From positions 1-50,439 of the forward strand of contig JAFVAL010000068.1 in assembly GCA_017480565.1 (NCBI GenBank): DNA of 50,439 bases, given 5' to 3'. The position numbers and the translations under genes were made by a program. A model generated the notes under the pieces. The model did no database searches, was not told where the DNA came from, and saw nothing but the letters and a program-made list of their open reading frames with translations. Below are positions 31,513 through 39,168 of the stretch, in pieces (position 1 is the stretch's first letter; the number at the start of each line of letters is the position of its first letter). Origin of the DNA: Lachnospiraceae bacterium (GTDB lineage Bacteria; Bacillota; Clostridia; Lachnospirales; Lachnospiraceae).

Positions 31513-32220
31513 TCAAAACCCAAGCTCCTTCAGCCATCCCTGAACAGATTCTCTGACCTTTTCCTGATTGTTCTGGGCATCCTGCCCGCGGATCGCCAGA
31601 CCTTTCAGCACTTCCGCATCCGGACAGGCATTCTGAAGCTTTTTATCAAATCCGGACAGGCCGCTTCCTTCGTGGGTAGAGAACGGGATCAGCGTCTTTC
31701 CAGAAAAGTTATTGTTCTCAAAGACCGTATACATGATCATCGGCCAGTCGCCCCACCAGACAGGGGCACCGACGAAGATCGTATCGTAAGCACTGAGGTC
31801 GGGCAGCTCTCCCTGATACTGCGGTCTTGCCTTGTCATTCTGCTCCTGCTTGGCAACGTCTGTCAGGGCATCGTAGGTCATCGGATAGTAATCATCTGCA
31901 GGGAGGACCTCGAAAAGGTCCGCGCCGATTTCTTTAGCGATCATCTCCGCAACGATTGCGGTATTGCCCTGATCGATCACGCCAACATTGTACTGCTCGC
32001 CGACCCTAGTGAAATAGACGACAAGGATGCCGGAAGAGTCCTCTTTGTCAGACGCAGCCGTAGCATTCGAATCTTCTTGCTTCTCAGTGTTCGATGTCGG
32101 ATCAGAAGCTTTTTCTGTCTGTGTTTTACCGCCGGTATTTGCTTCCGACGTTGTTTCGTGGCCACACCCTGTAAGGGCAAGCAACAGAACTGCCAGAATA
32201 AGGGATATCGCTCTTTTCAT
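31513..32220 (-). CDS. Flavodoxin lipoprotein
   Basis: A 235-residue protein: lipoprotein signal (KRAISLILAVLLLALTGC, lipobox LTGC), a Ser/Thr/Glu-rich linker of about 45 residues, then a flavodoxin domain with ILVVYFTRVGEQYN and the second loop VGAPVWWGDWP. The placement suggests an electron carrier anchored to the outer face of the membrane. ATG 32220 or 32223 can be the start; GAGG favours 32220. It follows the cytoplasmic flavodoxin by 8 bp in an operon under a LysR regulator. Confidence 0.88.
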   Translation of the reverse strand: MKRAISLILAVLLLALTGCGHETTSEANTGGKTQTEKASDPTSNTEKQEDSNATAASDKEDSSGILVVYFTRVGEQYNVGVIDQGNTAIVAEMIAKEIGADLFEVLPADDYYPMTYDALTDVAKQEQNDKARPQYQGELPDLSAYDTIFVGAPVWWGDWPMIMYTVFENNNFSGKTLIPFSTHEGSGLSGFDKKLQNACPDAEVLKGLAIRGQDAQNNQEKVRESVQGWLKELGF

Positions 32221-32228
32221 CATAAGCC

Positions 32229-32750
32229 TCACAGTAAGCCATTTGCAGAGAGCCATTTCTTCACGGCACCTGCGGAATTTACAGCTTCACTTCCGTGGAT
32301 GGGAAGTCCCTTTTTGACGTCAGCGCCGGGCACCAGCTTCTTGATCTCCCGTTCCGATCCGCCCATGCCGCTGCCTTCATTGGTGCACAGAGGCAGGATC
32401 GTCTTGCCAGAGAAGACATAGTGCTCCAGGAAGGTCGCCACGGCCATCGGGAAGGTTCCCCAGTAGTTCGGATAAGCCAGGACGATGGTGTCATACGCAT
32501 CGATACTGTCAAGATAATCCGCAAGCTCCGGTCTTGCCTTCTCCCGAAGGTCCTTCTTTGCTTCCTCGATGCAGGTCATATATACAGGGGAGTAAGGATT
32601 CTTCATCTCGATCTTGAAGGTGTCAGCGGAGATCATATCTTTCATCTGATTGACGACGATCTCGGTATTGCCTACCTTCACATAGCGCATAGCGCCGTTA
32701 AAATAGTTCTCATCTGCTCTGGAAAAGAAAGCGATCAATGTCTTAGCCAT
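32229..32750 (-). CDS. Flavodoxin
   Basis: A 173-residue cytoplasmic flavodoxin. FMN loops: IAFFSRADENYFNG at the N-terminus and LAYPNYWGTFPM in the middle; PLCTNEGSGMGG near the C-terminus is typical of the flavodoxin_4-type proteins. The start ATG 32750 has GGAGG eight bases before; the long open frame further upstream overlaps the divergent LysR gene and is not coding. First gene of the flavodoxin - lipoprotein flavodoxin - NTF2 - SDR - aldo/keto reductase - DUF4405 operon. Confidence 0.9.
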   Translation of the reverse strand: MAKTLIAFFSRADENYFNGAMRYVKVGNTEIVVNQMKDMISADTFKIEMKNPYSPVYMTCIEEAKKDLREKARPELADYLDSIDAYDTIVLAYPNYWGTFPMAVATFLEHYVFSGKTILPLCTNEGSGMGGSEREIKKLVPGADVKKGLPIHGSEAVNSAGAVKKWLSANGLL

Positions 32751-32784
32751 GGTTTTGTCCTCCATTTTTTCATCTTGCGGCTTT

Positions 32785-32831
32785 ATTATACCGAATAGGT
32801 ATTGCAGTGTCCAATAGAAAAGGTATATAAT
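32785..32831. promoter_or_regulatory. Divergent LysR-regulated promoters with ATACC-N5-GGTAT box
   Basis: ATACC-GAATA-GGTAT (32788-32802) contains the T-N11-A signature of LysR sites. It overlaps a minus-strand -10 TATAAT (32785-32790, with -35 TGGACA at 32808-32813) for the flavodoxin operon and lies beside a plus-strand TTGCAG-18-TATAAT (32802-32831) for the LysR gene. Confidence 0.75.
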
Positions 32832-32864
32832 CAATAGAAGAATTAAATCGCACGAGGTGATCCC

Positions 32865-33752
32865 ATGACCACAAAACAGATCGATTACTGTATAGAACTG
32901 GCCCATACGCTGAACTTCAGCCGGGCTGCAGAGAATATGTTCGTCAGCCAGCCGACGCTGACGTATCAGATAAAGCTCCTGGAGGATGAGATCGGGTTTC
33001 AGATATTCGAACGCAGCGGTAAAGGTGCGTCGCTGACCCCTGCAGGGGCGCAGTTTGTAGGTTTCCTCTCCGGCATGCGCGAAGATCTGAAACGAGCCAT
33101 TGAGCAGGGGCAGAACTTCAGCGCCAAATATACGGACAGCATTTCCATCAACATGATGGTTCGGCAGGCCATATTTTTCCTGCCGGAAGCCATGCGGCTG
33201 TTCTCCGAATCGCATCCGGAAGTGCAGATCCTTCCACAGTTCCAATACGAAAATGGCATCGAAATCTTCCTGAAAAAAGAGGTGGATATCTTGTTTGCCT
33301 TAAAAGAAGACACCCGGCAGATACCGGGTATCCGAGTGCACGATCTGTTTGAAAGCCACATCTACCTGATCGCGGGGAGAGAAGATCCTCTTGCAGAAAA
33401 GAATCTGATCAGGGAAGAAGACCTCTACGGCAGGACACTTATGGTCGGCGGTGGATCTCCTCCTGCACTTCGGGCGGTGCAGCACAGGCTCATAGCTTCC
33501 GGTCAGGTCGAATATTTCAACAGCGCAGATCATGATACGACACTGACCAATGTCGCCGCCGGACGCGGGATATGTCTGGCTCCCGGCTTTTTGAATGATC
33601 ACAGCGGACAGTTTGCCTGGATTCCCTTTGACTGCGATGAGTCCTTCTCTTGTGTCCTCTGTACGCATAAAGAAGACACAAGGCCAATCCTGAAAGCCTT
33701 CATAGAAACGCTGACAAAACTATATCAGGAAGCCGTAGCGTTTCCTCTTTAA
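32865..33752 (+). CDS. LysR-family transcriptional regulator
   Basis: A 295-residue LysR regulator: N-terminal winged helix (LNFSRAAENMFVSQPTLTYQIKLLEDEIG) and a periplasmic-binding-like effector domain from about residue 90. It is divergent from the flavodoxin operon and shares its promoter region, so it very likely controls it. ATG 32865 has GAGG eight bases upstream. The effector is not deducible. Confidence 0.93.
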   Translation: MTTKQIDYCIELAHTLNFSRAAENMFVSQPTLTYQIKLLEDEIGFQIFERSGKGASLTPAGAQFVGFLSGMREDLKRAIEQGQNFSAKYTDSISINMMVRQAIFFLPEAMRLFSESHPEVQILPQFQYENGIEIFLKKEVDILFALKEDTRQIPGIRVHDLFESHIYLIAGREDPLAEKNLIREEDLYGRTLMVGGGSPPALRAVQHRLIASGQVEYFNSADHDTTLTNVAAGRGICLAPGFLNDHSGQFAWIPFDCDESFSCVLCTHKEDTRPILKAFIETLTKLYQEAVAFPL

Positions 33753-33893
33753 ATTTTGGTCACCTGTATAGTGCTTCTCACTGAGCTCTGATACCGGATG
33801 TATTCGGTTTTTCATTGTGTTTTCCCCTGTGAAATGATATACTACCATCAACCGATAATCCCCCCTATGGGAACACATGTTAGGAGAAATGTC

Positions 33894-34319
33894 ATGAAGG
33901 ATGTATTAAACGGGTTGAAAGGAAGACCACTAGACCATATCGGCCTTGCCTGCAAGGATGTGGAAGCGAATGCGAAGTGGTATCAGGAGGAATTAGGCTA
34001 TCAGATCATCTGGAAAGCGCCGAGTCCGAAGACCGGCCGCAACGTGTATTTCTTAAAGAACGGCGGTGTCGTGTATGAGATGTACCAGCCAAATGATTTC
34101 CCGGACGCGCAGGTTGGCCTGATCGATCACATTGCGTTTGTCTCCTATGACGTGGAAGCAGATTATCAGTTTGCGCTGGAGGCAGGTTATAAGATCTGCA
34201 CGGATGGCATCGAGTCGATTCCGAACCGTTTCACGAAGACTGGCGTGAGATATTTCAAGATCTTAAGCCCGACCGGTGAGCAAGTTGAATTTCAACAGAT
34301 CATCCCGGACGAAGAATAA
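33894..34319 (+). CDS. VOC-family (glyoxalase/lactoylglutathione lyase-like) protein
   Basis: A 141-residue vicinal-oxygen-chelate protein: two beta-alpha-beta-beta-beta modules starting LDHIGLACKDVEANAKWY and LIDHIAFVSYDVEADYQF, with metal ligands likely at the His of each DHI and the Glu of VVYEMY and GEQVEFQ. It could be a glyoxalase or related enzyme. ATG 33894 is used because AGGAGA lies six bases before; the 32 upstream in-frame codons have no site. It is a single gene followed by two terminators. The 140 bp upstream shows no recognised operator. Confidence 0.87.
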   Translation: MKDVLNGLKGRPLDHIGLACKDVEANAKWYQEELGYQIIWKAPSPKTGRNVYFLKNGGVVYEMYQPNDFPDAQVGLIDHIAFVSYDVEADYQFALEAGYKICTDGIESIPNRFTKTGVRYFKILSPTGEQVEFQQIIPDEE

Positions 34320-34332
34320 TCTGAACACAAAA

Positions 34333-34373
34333 AACACCTGGCCTGTATTCTCTAAAAAGAAAGGCCAGGTGTT
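34333..34373 (+). terminator. Terminator 1 after VOC gene
   Basis: AACACCTGGCCT pairs perfectly with AGGCCAGGTGTT across a 17-nt loop and is followed by TTT on the plus strand. A-rich sequence on the other side may let it work both ways. Confidence 0.85.
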
Positions 34374-34401
34374 TTAAGTACAAATGTGTGATTTGTGGAA
34401 T

Positions 34402-34432
34402 CTCGACAAATCATTGAATTGTCGAGCTTTTT
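34402..34432 (+). terminator. Terminator 2 after VOC gene
   Basis: CTCGACAA/TTGTCGAG is an 8-bp hairpin followed by CTTTTT on the plus strand. It lies between converging genes, 53 bp before the flavin reductase stop, so two terminators block plus-strand transcription in tandem. Confidence 0.75.
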
Positions 34433-34484
34433 CACATGTAGAACGCCCTACTGAAAGAGCAACTCTATGATTTCATCTATGTGT

Positions 34485-35057
34485 TCACTTCTTCATCAAG
34501 CCTGCACCGGCATTCCATGCTTTTCCAACCTGTTCGCCTGATACATAATAACCATGCTGGAACTGATCGAATATCAGAGCCTGCAGCTTTGCAGGATCGA
34601 CCTTGCCATTCTCGGACAGAACTCTCTCTTCTGCTGCCGTGTTTACGATCTTTCCTACAATCGCATAGAAGCTTTCCGTTTCGGATACCTCCGCAAGCTC
34701 GCACTCCATCACAACCGGAAACTCTTCGATGACAGGCGCGTTTACAAACTCACTCTTTACAGCATGATATTCGGTTCTCTCAAACTTATCATTCATCTTA
34801 TTGCCGGAAGCGATTCCAAAGAAATCGGCAACATCCATATGATCTCTATCCGCGATACTGACAGTAAATGCCTTCGTCTTTAACAGGTTCTGTGTTGTTT
34901 TATGATCTTCATCAATAAACAAGGCAATTCTGTCTTCATTGCAGATCATACCCCAGGCGGCATTCATCACATTCACCTTGCCATTTTCATCGTAAGCCGC
35001 CACCATAAGCACAGGCATCGGATATACCGCCTGCACCACTCCTAAATTCTTCTTCAT
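34485..35057 (-). CDS. Flavin reductase family protein
   Basis: A 190-residue flavin reductase-like split-barrel protein: VYPMPVLMVAAYDENGKVNVMNAAWG, and FTVSIADRDHMDVADFFGIASG with the flavin-binding strand. These proteins supply reduced FMN or form low-redox flavoproteins. ATG 35057 has AGGAGA six bases before; an upstream ATG lies in the previous intergenic space without a site. Last gene of the HxlR-linked operon (NTF2 - flavin oxidoreductase remnant - nitroreductase - flavin reductase). Confidence 0.9.
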   Translation of the reverse strand: MKKNLGVVQAVYPMPVLMVAAYDENGKVNVMNAAWGMICNEDRIALFIDEDHKTTQNLLKTKAFTVSIADRDHMDVADFFGIASGNKMNDKFERTEYHAVKSEFVNAPVIEEFPVVMECELAEVSETESFYAIVGKIVNTAAEERVLSENGKVDPAKLQALIFDQFQHGYYVSGEQVGKAWNAGAGLMKK

Positions 35058-35104
35058 GTTTGTTCTCCTATCTTTTTGAGTCTGGTTCATCGCAGATTGC
35101 TGAT

Positions 35105-35623
35105 CTACAGTTCCTCCACAAAATCCTCAGTCGGTCTGTAAACATCATGCCACGGGGCATAAGGCACACAGTCTTGCGCTGCGTAACCCACCGGAAGCAG
35201 ACAGATCGGCTTTATGTAATGAGGCAGATCAAATGCTTTTGCAACCGCTTCCACATCAAACAACCGCACCCATACCGAGCCGATTCCCTCTTCCCAGGCT
35301 TCCAGCATCATATGCGTACACACAATACTGCAGTCCATCTCTCCGGAGCTGTAACCACGTTCCGTCCGGCTCTTCCAGGTCTTTCTCTCATCGCTGCAGA
35401 TCAAAAATACCATCGGTGCGCCGTAAATGCAGCGGCATAGGCGGTTGATCTTTTTCATCGCCTCATCGCTTTTCAGCACATAAATCATCTGCGGCTGGAA
35501 ATTCACCGCTGTCGGTGCAAGCTGTGCCGCTTTTAATATCTTGTCGATCTTCTCCTTCTCAATCGGTCTGTTCGAAAAGGAGCGGACAGAGAACCTGTCC
35601 GCCGCTAATTCAAGAAAATTCAT
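35105..35623 (-). CDS. Nitroreductase family protein
   Basis: A 172-residue nitroreductase with the NFLELAADRFSVRSF and LAPTAVNFQPQMIYVL blocks and LLPVGYAAQD. It is a paralogue of the gene at 21960-22487. ATG 35623 has GGAG seven bases upstream and lies 13 bp after the stop of a 31-codon remnant, so its translation is probably coupled to that remnant. An in-frame opening further upstream overlaps the remnant in another frame and is not used. Confidence 0.9.
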   Translation of the reverse strand: MNFLELAADRFSVRSFSNRPIEKEKIDKILKAAQLAPTAVNFQPQMIYVLKSDEAMKKINRLCRCIYGAPMVFLICSDERKTWKSRTERGYSSGEMDCSIVCTHMMLEAWEEGIGSVWVRLFDVEAVAKAFDLPHYIKPICLLPVGYAAQDCVPYAPWHDVYRPTEDFVEEL

Positions 35624-35636
35624 ACCCTCGCTCCGA

Positions 35637-35732
35637 TCAAATCTTTTCTGCAACAGCAAAGCCTTCCCAGACAGCATTGTAAATGGTCTTGGCCTGTTTG
35701 GCATCGCCAATGATATAGATCTCTTTACCCAT
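35637..35732 (-). pseudogene. 31-codon C-terminal remnant of an NADH:flavin oxidoreductase
   Basis: An ORF with ATG 35732 and an excellent AAGGAGA site. It contains KEIYIIGDAKQAKTIYNAV, the very end of Old-Yellow-Enzyme/2,4-dienoyl-CoA-reductase-type flavoproteins (xxVYxIGDAxxPxxIxxAxxEGxxxAxxI), which normally exceed 600 residues. The start and the tail of the gene remain in one frame while everything between is gone, as expected for an in-frame deletion. It may still serve to couple translation to the nitroreductase. Confidence 0.72.
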
Positions 35733-35766
35733 AGTATAATCTCCTTGTTTTTATGAGTCTATTTTG

Positions 35767-36135
35767 TTACAGATACTGATGGAACACCTTTGCAAGGATC
35801 TTCCACTGACCATCTTCCTTAATCAGACTGTGGAAATCCGTAAATGCCAGTCCATGCCAGTCTTCCAATGTTACACGTACAACTGCAGCAGTTCCTTCGA
35901 TGTTCAGCACATCAACCCTTGCCTTCGTCTCCGGAGCCGGTCCGAATGCATCCACAGCACCATAGAGTGCTTCGATGGAACCGTTATAATACTCTCCGTT
36001 CAGATACCCGAACATCAGTGCATTCTCTGTGAATGCAGACTTCATGATGTCACTTTTTCCTTCCTTGCAGGCTTCTGTGTACTTAGCAACCGTTGCCAGA
36101 ACCTCTTCGTAATCTGTTACTTTGATCTTATCCAT
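35767..36135 (-). CDS. NTF2/lumazine-binding-like small protein
   Basis: A 122-residue NTF2-like protein of the putative lumazine-binding type: YEEVLATVAKYTEACKEGKSDIMKSAFTENALMFGYLNG, and WKILAKVFHQYL at the end. Role unknown. ATG 36135 has GGAGG six bases before. First gene of the operon divergent from the HxlR regulator. Confidence 0.8.
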   Translation of the reverse strand: MDKIKVTDYEEVLATVAKYTEACKEGKSDIMKSAFTENALMFGYLNGEYYNGSIEALYGAVDAFGPAPETKARVDVLNIEGTAAVVRVTLEDWHGLAFTDFHSLIKEDGQWKILAKVFHQYL

Positions 36136-36213
36136 GATCGTTCCTCCTGTTTGTTTAATCTACGATTGACATTTCTGTCCTTCATAAATATAATAATAAG
36201 AATAATAAGCATT

Positions 36214-36259
36214 TTGACAAGAACGCACTTTTTTGTGATATACTATCAAAATGTATAGT
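36214..36259 (+). promoter_or_regulatory. HxlR promoter and inverted repeat
   Basis: TTGACA (36214-36219) and TATACT (36239-36244) lie 19 bp apart upstream of the HxlR gene. ACTAT-N8-ATAGT (36242-36259) overlaps the -10 and start region, a plausible autoregulatory site. The intergenic gap also serves the divergent NTF2 gene. Confidence 0.5.
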
Positions 36260-36272
36260 TAGGAGGAGTCCC

Positions 36273-36620
36273 ATGAACATTGAAAAGATCAAAACTTATA
36301 ACTGTCCGGTGGAAGCGGCGATGGATGTCATCGGCGGAAAATACAAAGCTCTAATCGTTTATGAACTGATAAATGGAACGCGCAGATACAATGAGATTCA
36401 AAAGGCGGTTCCGCAGGCAACACCCCGGATGCTCAGCAAGCAATTGAAGGAACTTGAAGAAGATGAGATCATCAACCGCACCTTATATCCTGTTGTGCCG
36501 CCCAAAACAGAATACTCCCTGACGGAATTCGGAGAGTCCCTTGTGCCGATCGTACAGGCTTTATGTGATTGGGGTGAACATTATTTTGAAGTTGCAGGTG
36601 TCCCTGTTCCCTGCGAATAA
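36273..36620 (+). CDS. HxlR-family transcriptional regulator
   Basis: A 115-residue winged-helix regulator of the HxlR type: CPVEAAMDVIGGKYKALIVYELINGTRRYNEIQKAVPQATPRMLSKQLKELE with the conserved Cys at residue 11, which in several family members senses redox-active electrophiles such as quinones or aldehydes. It is divergent from an operon of nitroreductase and flavin reductase, a classic target set. ATG 36273 has AGGAGG seven bases before. Confidence 0.93.
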   Translation: MNIEKIKTYNCPVEAAMDVIGGKYKALIVYELINGTRRYNEIQKAVPQATPRMLSKQLKELEEDEIINRTLYPVVPPKTEYSLTEFGESLVPIVQALCDWGEHYFEVAGVPVPCE

Positions 36621-36623
36621 AGA

Positions 36624-36649
36624 ATGCCCGGCAGTTACCGGGCATTTTT
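36624..36649 (+). terminator. Terminator after HxlR gene
   Basis: ATGCCCGG-CAGTTA-CCGGGCAT with TTTTT following, three bp after the HxlR stop. The 140 bp between it and the Fic gene stop (36650-36790) shows no gene. Confidence 0.85.
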
Positions 36650-36790
36650 ACTCTTCTTCAGGATTCCAGTGGCTCTTCTGCTACGCGTCCTCGCAGGCAA
36701 TTGAGGTAAAGCGGCTTATCTTCTTGTGTACTATTCGTTTTTCCTTTCCAAGCCTTCTGATCTATAAGATCTTAAGACTCGCATCCGCCG

Positions 36791-37726
36791 TTAAAATGTT
36801 TTCCAACATCTTTCCTTCAAAAATGCAACGATCGTACTTAAGTCCGATCCCTCATAGTATGCAGTCAGGAGTTTTTTAAATTCAGGAACATGTGTCTCAG
36901 GTATCACCAGTAAACCCTGACCATGGGCAACCAAAAAATGATTGGCAAAAATAACAGCTGCACGCTTATTTCCATCAATAAAGACCTGGGTTTTCATCGT
37001 ATAAAGACATAACCGGATCGCTTTATCGATATCTTCCATATCTGACAGAAGGATCCGATCGATATCATCTTTCACATCTGCTTCAAATGGAATGGGTGGA
37101 ATATAAGAAGAACCTCCAATCGTAACCGGAACACCGCGGATTCTTCCTCCATCCGAGAAAAAGCCTTCATTGACCAGTCGAGCAATATGGCAGAGCACAT
37201 AGTAGTCGCTCCTTGCTTGTATCACATCCGGATCCAGAATGGATTCCCAGGCATGCTTCAAGTTCAGGATTTTCTGTACGTCCGAAGCAGTCATTCCATT
37301 CACTTTTCCATTTTCTATAATCTCTTCTGTCTGTGGAAAAGATGTGGCAACCCCTTCCAAAACTGCCTGATCATAGATATTGGCTTTCATATTTGCTCTG
37401 GCAAAATCCAGGTTTTGGGTAACACGAGCGTCAAGTTCTGTTTCTTGATAACCCAGTTCTGTCAGAGACTTGTCCAGCTTTCTTAAGCTTCTGCGGATCT
37501 CACGTGCTTCCCGTGTGGTACGAAGAAGCAGTTGGTAAAGTTCATCAGAATAAGCACCAACATATGTGGACGAGACCCTGCTTCCAACCCGTTTTCTTGT
37601 ATACAGATAGTTTTGTCCGTTTATTGCCTTGATTTCAGGTGTGCCTTCATAGGGGATCAACGACAGTCTGGCATTTAGGTCAGTTCTTTCTCTAAGAATT
37701 GATTGTATCTTATCAAAATCGGACAT
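36791..37726 (-). CDS. Fic-family protein with Gln in place of the motif histidine
   Basis: A 311-residue Fic-fold protein. The active-site loop reads QVFIDGNKRAAVIF where the consensus is H-P-F-x-(D/E)-G-N-(G/K)-R: the catalytic His is Gln. An inhibitory-like helix motif (TSFPQTEEII) lies near residue 130. The N-terminal 100 residues are helical with a basic patch (TRKRVGSRVSS). AMP transfer would be expected to fail without the His, unless this is a regular sub-family variant. The promoter has four copies of an 11-bp operator. ATG 37726 has AGGAGG eight bases before. Single-gene unit; possible toxin-like or regulatory role (inference). Confidence 0.85.
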   Translation of the reverse strand: MSDFDKIQSILRERTDLNARLSLIPYEGTPEIKAINGQNYLYTRKRVGSRVSSTYVGAYSDELYQLLLRTTREAREIRRSLRKLDKSLTELGYQETELDARVTQNLDFARANMKANIYDQAVLEGVATSFPQTEEIIENGKVNGMTASDVQKILNLKHAWESILDPDVIQARSDYYVLCHIARLVNEGFFSDGGRIRGVPVTIGGSSYIPPIPFEADVKDDIDRILLSDMEDIDKAIRLCLYTMKTQVFIDGNKRAAVIFANHFLVAHGQGLLVIPETHVPEFKKLLTAYYEGSDLSTIVAFLKERCWKTF

Positions 37727-37740
37727 AGCAAAAGCCTCCT

Positions 37741-37839
37741 TTAGGGAACATTTCGCCTTTTATTATAGCAAGATGTTCCCTAATCGTCAAACATTATTAG
37801 GGAACATCTTTGTGTTGTTTCATCGAATATGTTCCCTAA
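37741..37839 (-). promoter_or_regulatory. Fic promoter with four 11-bp operators
   Basis: TTAGGGAACAT and its complement ATGTTCCCTAA occur four times in alternating orientation (37741-37751, 37773-37783, 37797-37807, 37829-37839). The minus-strand promoter is TTGACG (37785-37790), 17 bp, TATAAT (37762-37767). Operator 2 fills the spacer, operator 3 lies just upstream of the -35, and operator 1 lies between the -10 and the AGGAGG. Centres are 32, 24 and 32 bp apart. AGATGTTCCCTAAT and its complement form a 14-bp perfect inverted repeat. Confidence 0.88.
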
Positions 37840-37858
37840 ATCTTATCGATCCGCTCTG

Positions 37859-37948
37859 TTAATTAGTATGTGAATTACACGTCGGATCCTGCAGACTCTC
37901 CAGCATCCTGGTGAACCGCTCTTTCGCTTTGTTCATTTCTTCCGACAT
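37859..37948 (-). CDS. 29-residue small protein
   Basis: ATG 37948 with GGAGG six bases upstream starts a 29-codon frame, MSEEMNKAKERFTRMLESL and on, amphipathic and ending at TAA 37859. It lies just behind the terminator of the MBL-fold gene and before the Fic promoter. No family recognised; it could be a stub of a longer gene. Confidence 0.4.
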   Translation of the reverse strand: MSEEMNKAKERFTRMLESLQDPTCNSHTN

Positions 37949-37969
37949 TTTTGTCCTCCTTCCCAAATG

Positions 37970-38001
37970 AAAAAAGCCGCAGAGTTTGTTCTCCACGGCT
38001 T
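37970..38001 (-). terminator. Terminator after MBL-fold gene
   Basis: AGCCGTGGAG pairs with CTCTGCGGCT (wobbles included) around AACAAA and is followed by TTTTT in transcript sense, 9 bp after the MBL-fold stop. Confidence 0.82.
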
Positions 38002-38009
38002 GTAATAAC

Positions 38010-38414
38010 TTATCTCCAGAATCTATATCTGTTTTTTTCATCTTTGACTGTCGTCTGTTCCGAATGGCCGGAATATAGAATCGTTGAATCCGGCAGCCTG
38101 AATATCTTGTTTTGAATGCTCGAGACCAGTGTGTTTCGGTCTCCGCCCGGATATTTGTAGTTCCCGATGCTGTCCTTAAAAATGGTATCTCCAACAAACG
38201 CAACCTGATCACTTTCTGAGTAGTAGGTCACAGAATCCGTTGTATGTCCCGGAGTGTAGATCACTTTCAGAGCGCAATCATTTTCCCTGATGATTGCAAG
38301 TAATCTCTCCGCTTCCGCTCCGGGATCAATCAGAAAGCCGCTGCCCGTTTGCTTATCGATATAGAAGTAGCAGTTTTCTTCAAAATATCCCTTCACGGGA
38401 ACTTCTATAACCAT
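38010..38414 (-). pseudogene. MBL-fold hydrolase with the HxHxDH core deleted
   Basis: A 134-residue metallo-beta-lactamase-fold protein, about 65 residues shorter than glyoxalase-II-like relatives. The N-terminal strands (EVPVKGYFEENCYFYID, FLIDPGAEAERLLAII) join directly to the second half (LKVIYTPGHTTDSVTYY, VGDTIF, YSGHSEQTT). The stretch with the metal-binding H-x-H-x-D-H motif is absent, while later ligands TPGH, GD and SGH remain. The join keeps the frame. It cannot bind two metals normally and is probably inactive. The ATG at 38414 is preceded by AGGTGA and overlaps the DsbA-like stop. Confidence 0.78.
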
Positions 38415-38418
38415 GATA

Positions 38419-39066
38419 TCACCTGATCCTGCAGCCATCCGGGCCACAGCTCATACCGGGTTCTGTATCAGCAGCAGCGCTCTCTTCTTCCAAGGCTTTA
38501 CGCAAAACATTTTTCATTCCTTCGGTATCTTGAGCCCCAGGAATAGCATACCGCCCAATGACGAAGTAAGGAACGGCATTGATCCCGTAACGTGCGGCTT
38601 CTCTTTCATCGAGGAGAACGTCCTCCTTGTACTGATCCGAGGTCAGCAGAGCTCTTACCTCTTCCGCGTCAAGTCCGCATTTCTCACCGATCTGCTGAAG
38701 GAGATCATGGTCGGCAAGCTCTTTATTCTCTGTGAAATAGGCTTTATACAAGGCTTCTGAAACCCTATCAGCCACATCTGCGCTTTTGCTCTGCGCAAGC
38801 TTTGTCAGACGATGTGCATCCATCGTGTTGGTAAACAATGTCGTAGCATATCTGAAATCAAGTCCTTCTGCCCTTCCAAGCCCGGAGATGTGCTCAATGG
38901 AACGGCCCGCATGTTCCAGGGACAGGCCATATTTATGTGCGAATCTCGTCTGTGTATCTCCCGTTGCATGCACTCCGGCCGTCGGATCCAGCTGGAACGC
39001 TTTCATCTCGATCTGAACATCACTAAGCTCCGGTATCTCCTCTATATAAGTACAAACATGGCTCAT
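38419..39066 (-). pseudogene. DsbA/FrnE-like thioredoxin-fold protein lacking the CxxC start
   Basis: The frame from 39066 gives 215 residues. From about residue 16 it matches the FrnE-like DsbA family (DVQIEMKAFQLDPTAG, AHRLTKLAQ, VPYFVIGRYAIPGAQ), but the first 20-30 residues with the active-site C-x-x-C that should precede it are missing. No ribosome binding site is found before the ATG. Its start lies inside the small ORF at 39023-39157 in another frame, so a deletion seems to have joined two genes. The C-terminal MSCGPDGC is intact. Confidence 0.72.
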
Positions 39067-39157
39067 ACGGATGGAAATACAATTGATATGTTTCGTTCTT
39101 ATAAGTGTATGTCACTACATCTGAATTCAGATTCAGCTTTCCAAAATCTTCATTCAT
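39023..39157 (-). CDS. 44-residue ORF with good start, probable gene fragment
   Basis: ATG 39157 follows AGGAGA by six bases. The frame begins MNEDFGKLNLNSDVVTYTYK and includes YFHPYEPCLYLY, compact and tyrosine-rich, then ends at TAG 39023 within the DsbA-like region. It resembles the 5' end of a small unknown Firmicutes protein (I cannot name the family with confidence). The junction with the DsbA-like sequence is probably a deletion scar near 39035-39060. Confidence 0.5.
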   Translation of the reverse strand: MNEDFGKLNLNSDVVTYTYKNETYQLYFHPYEPCLYLYRGDTGA

Positions 39158-39168
39158 GAACTGTCTCC

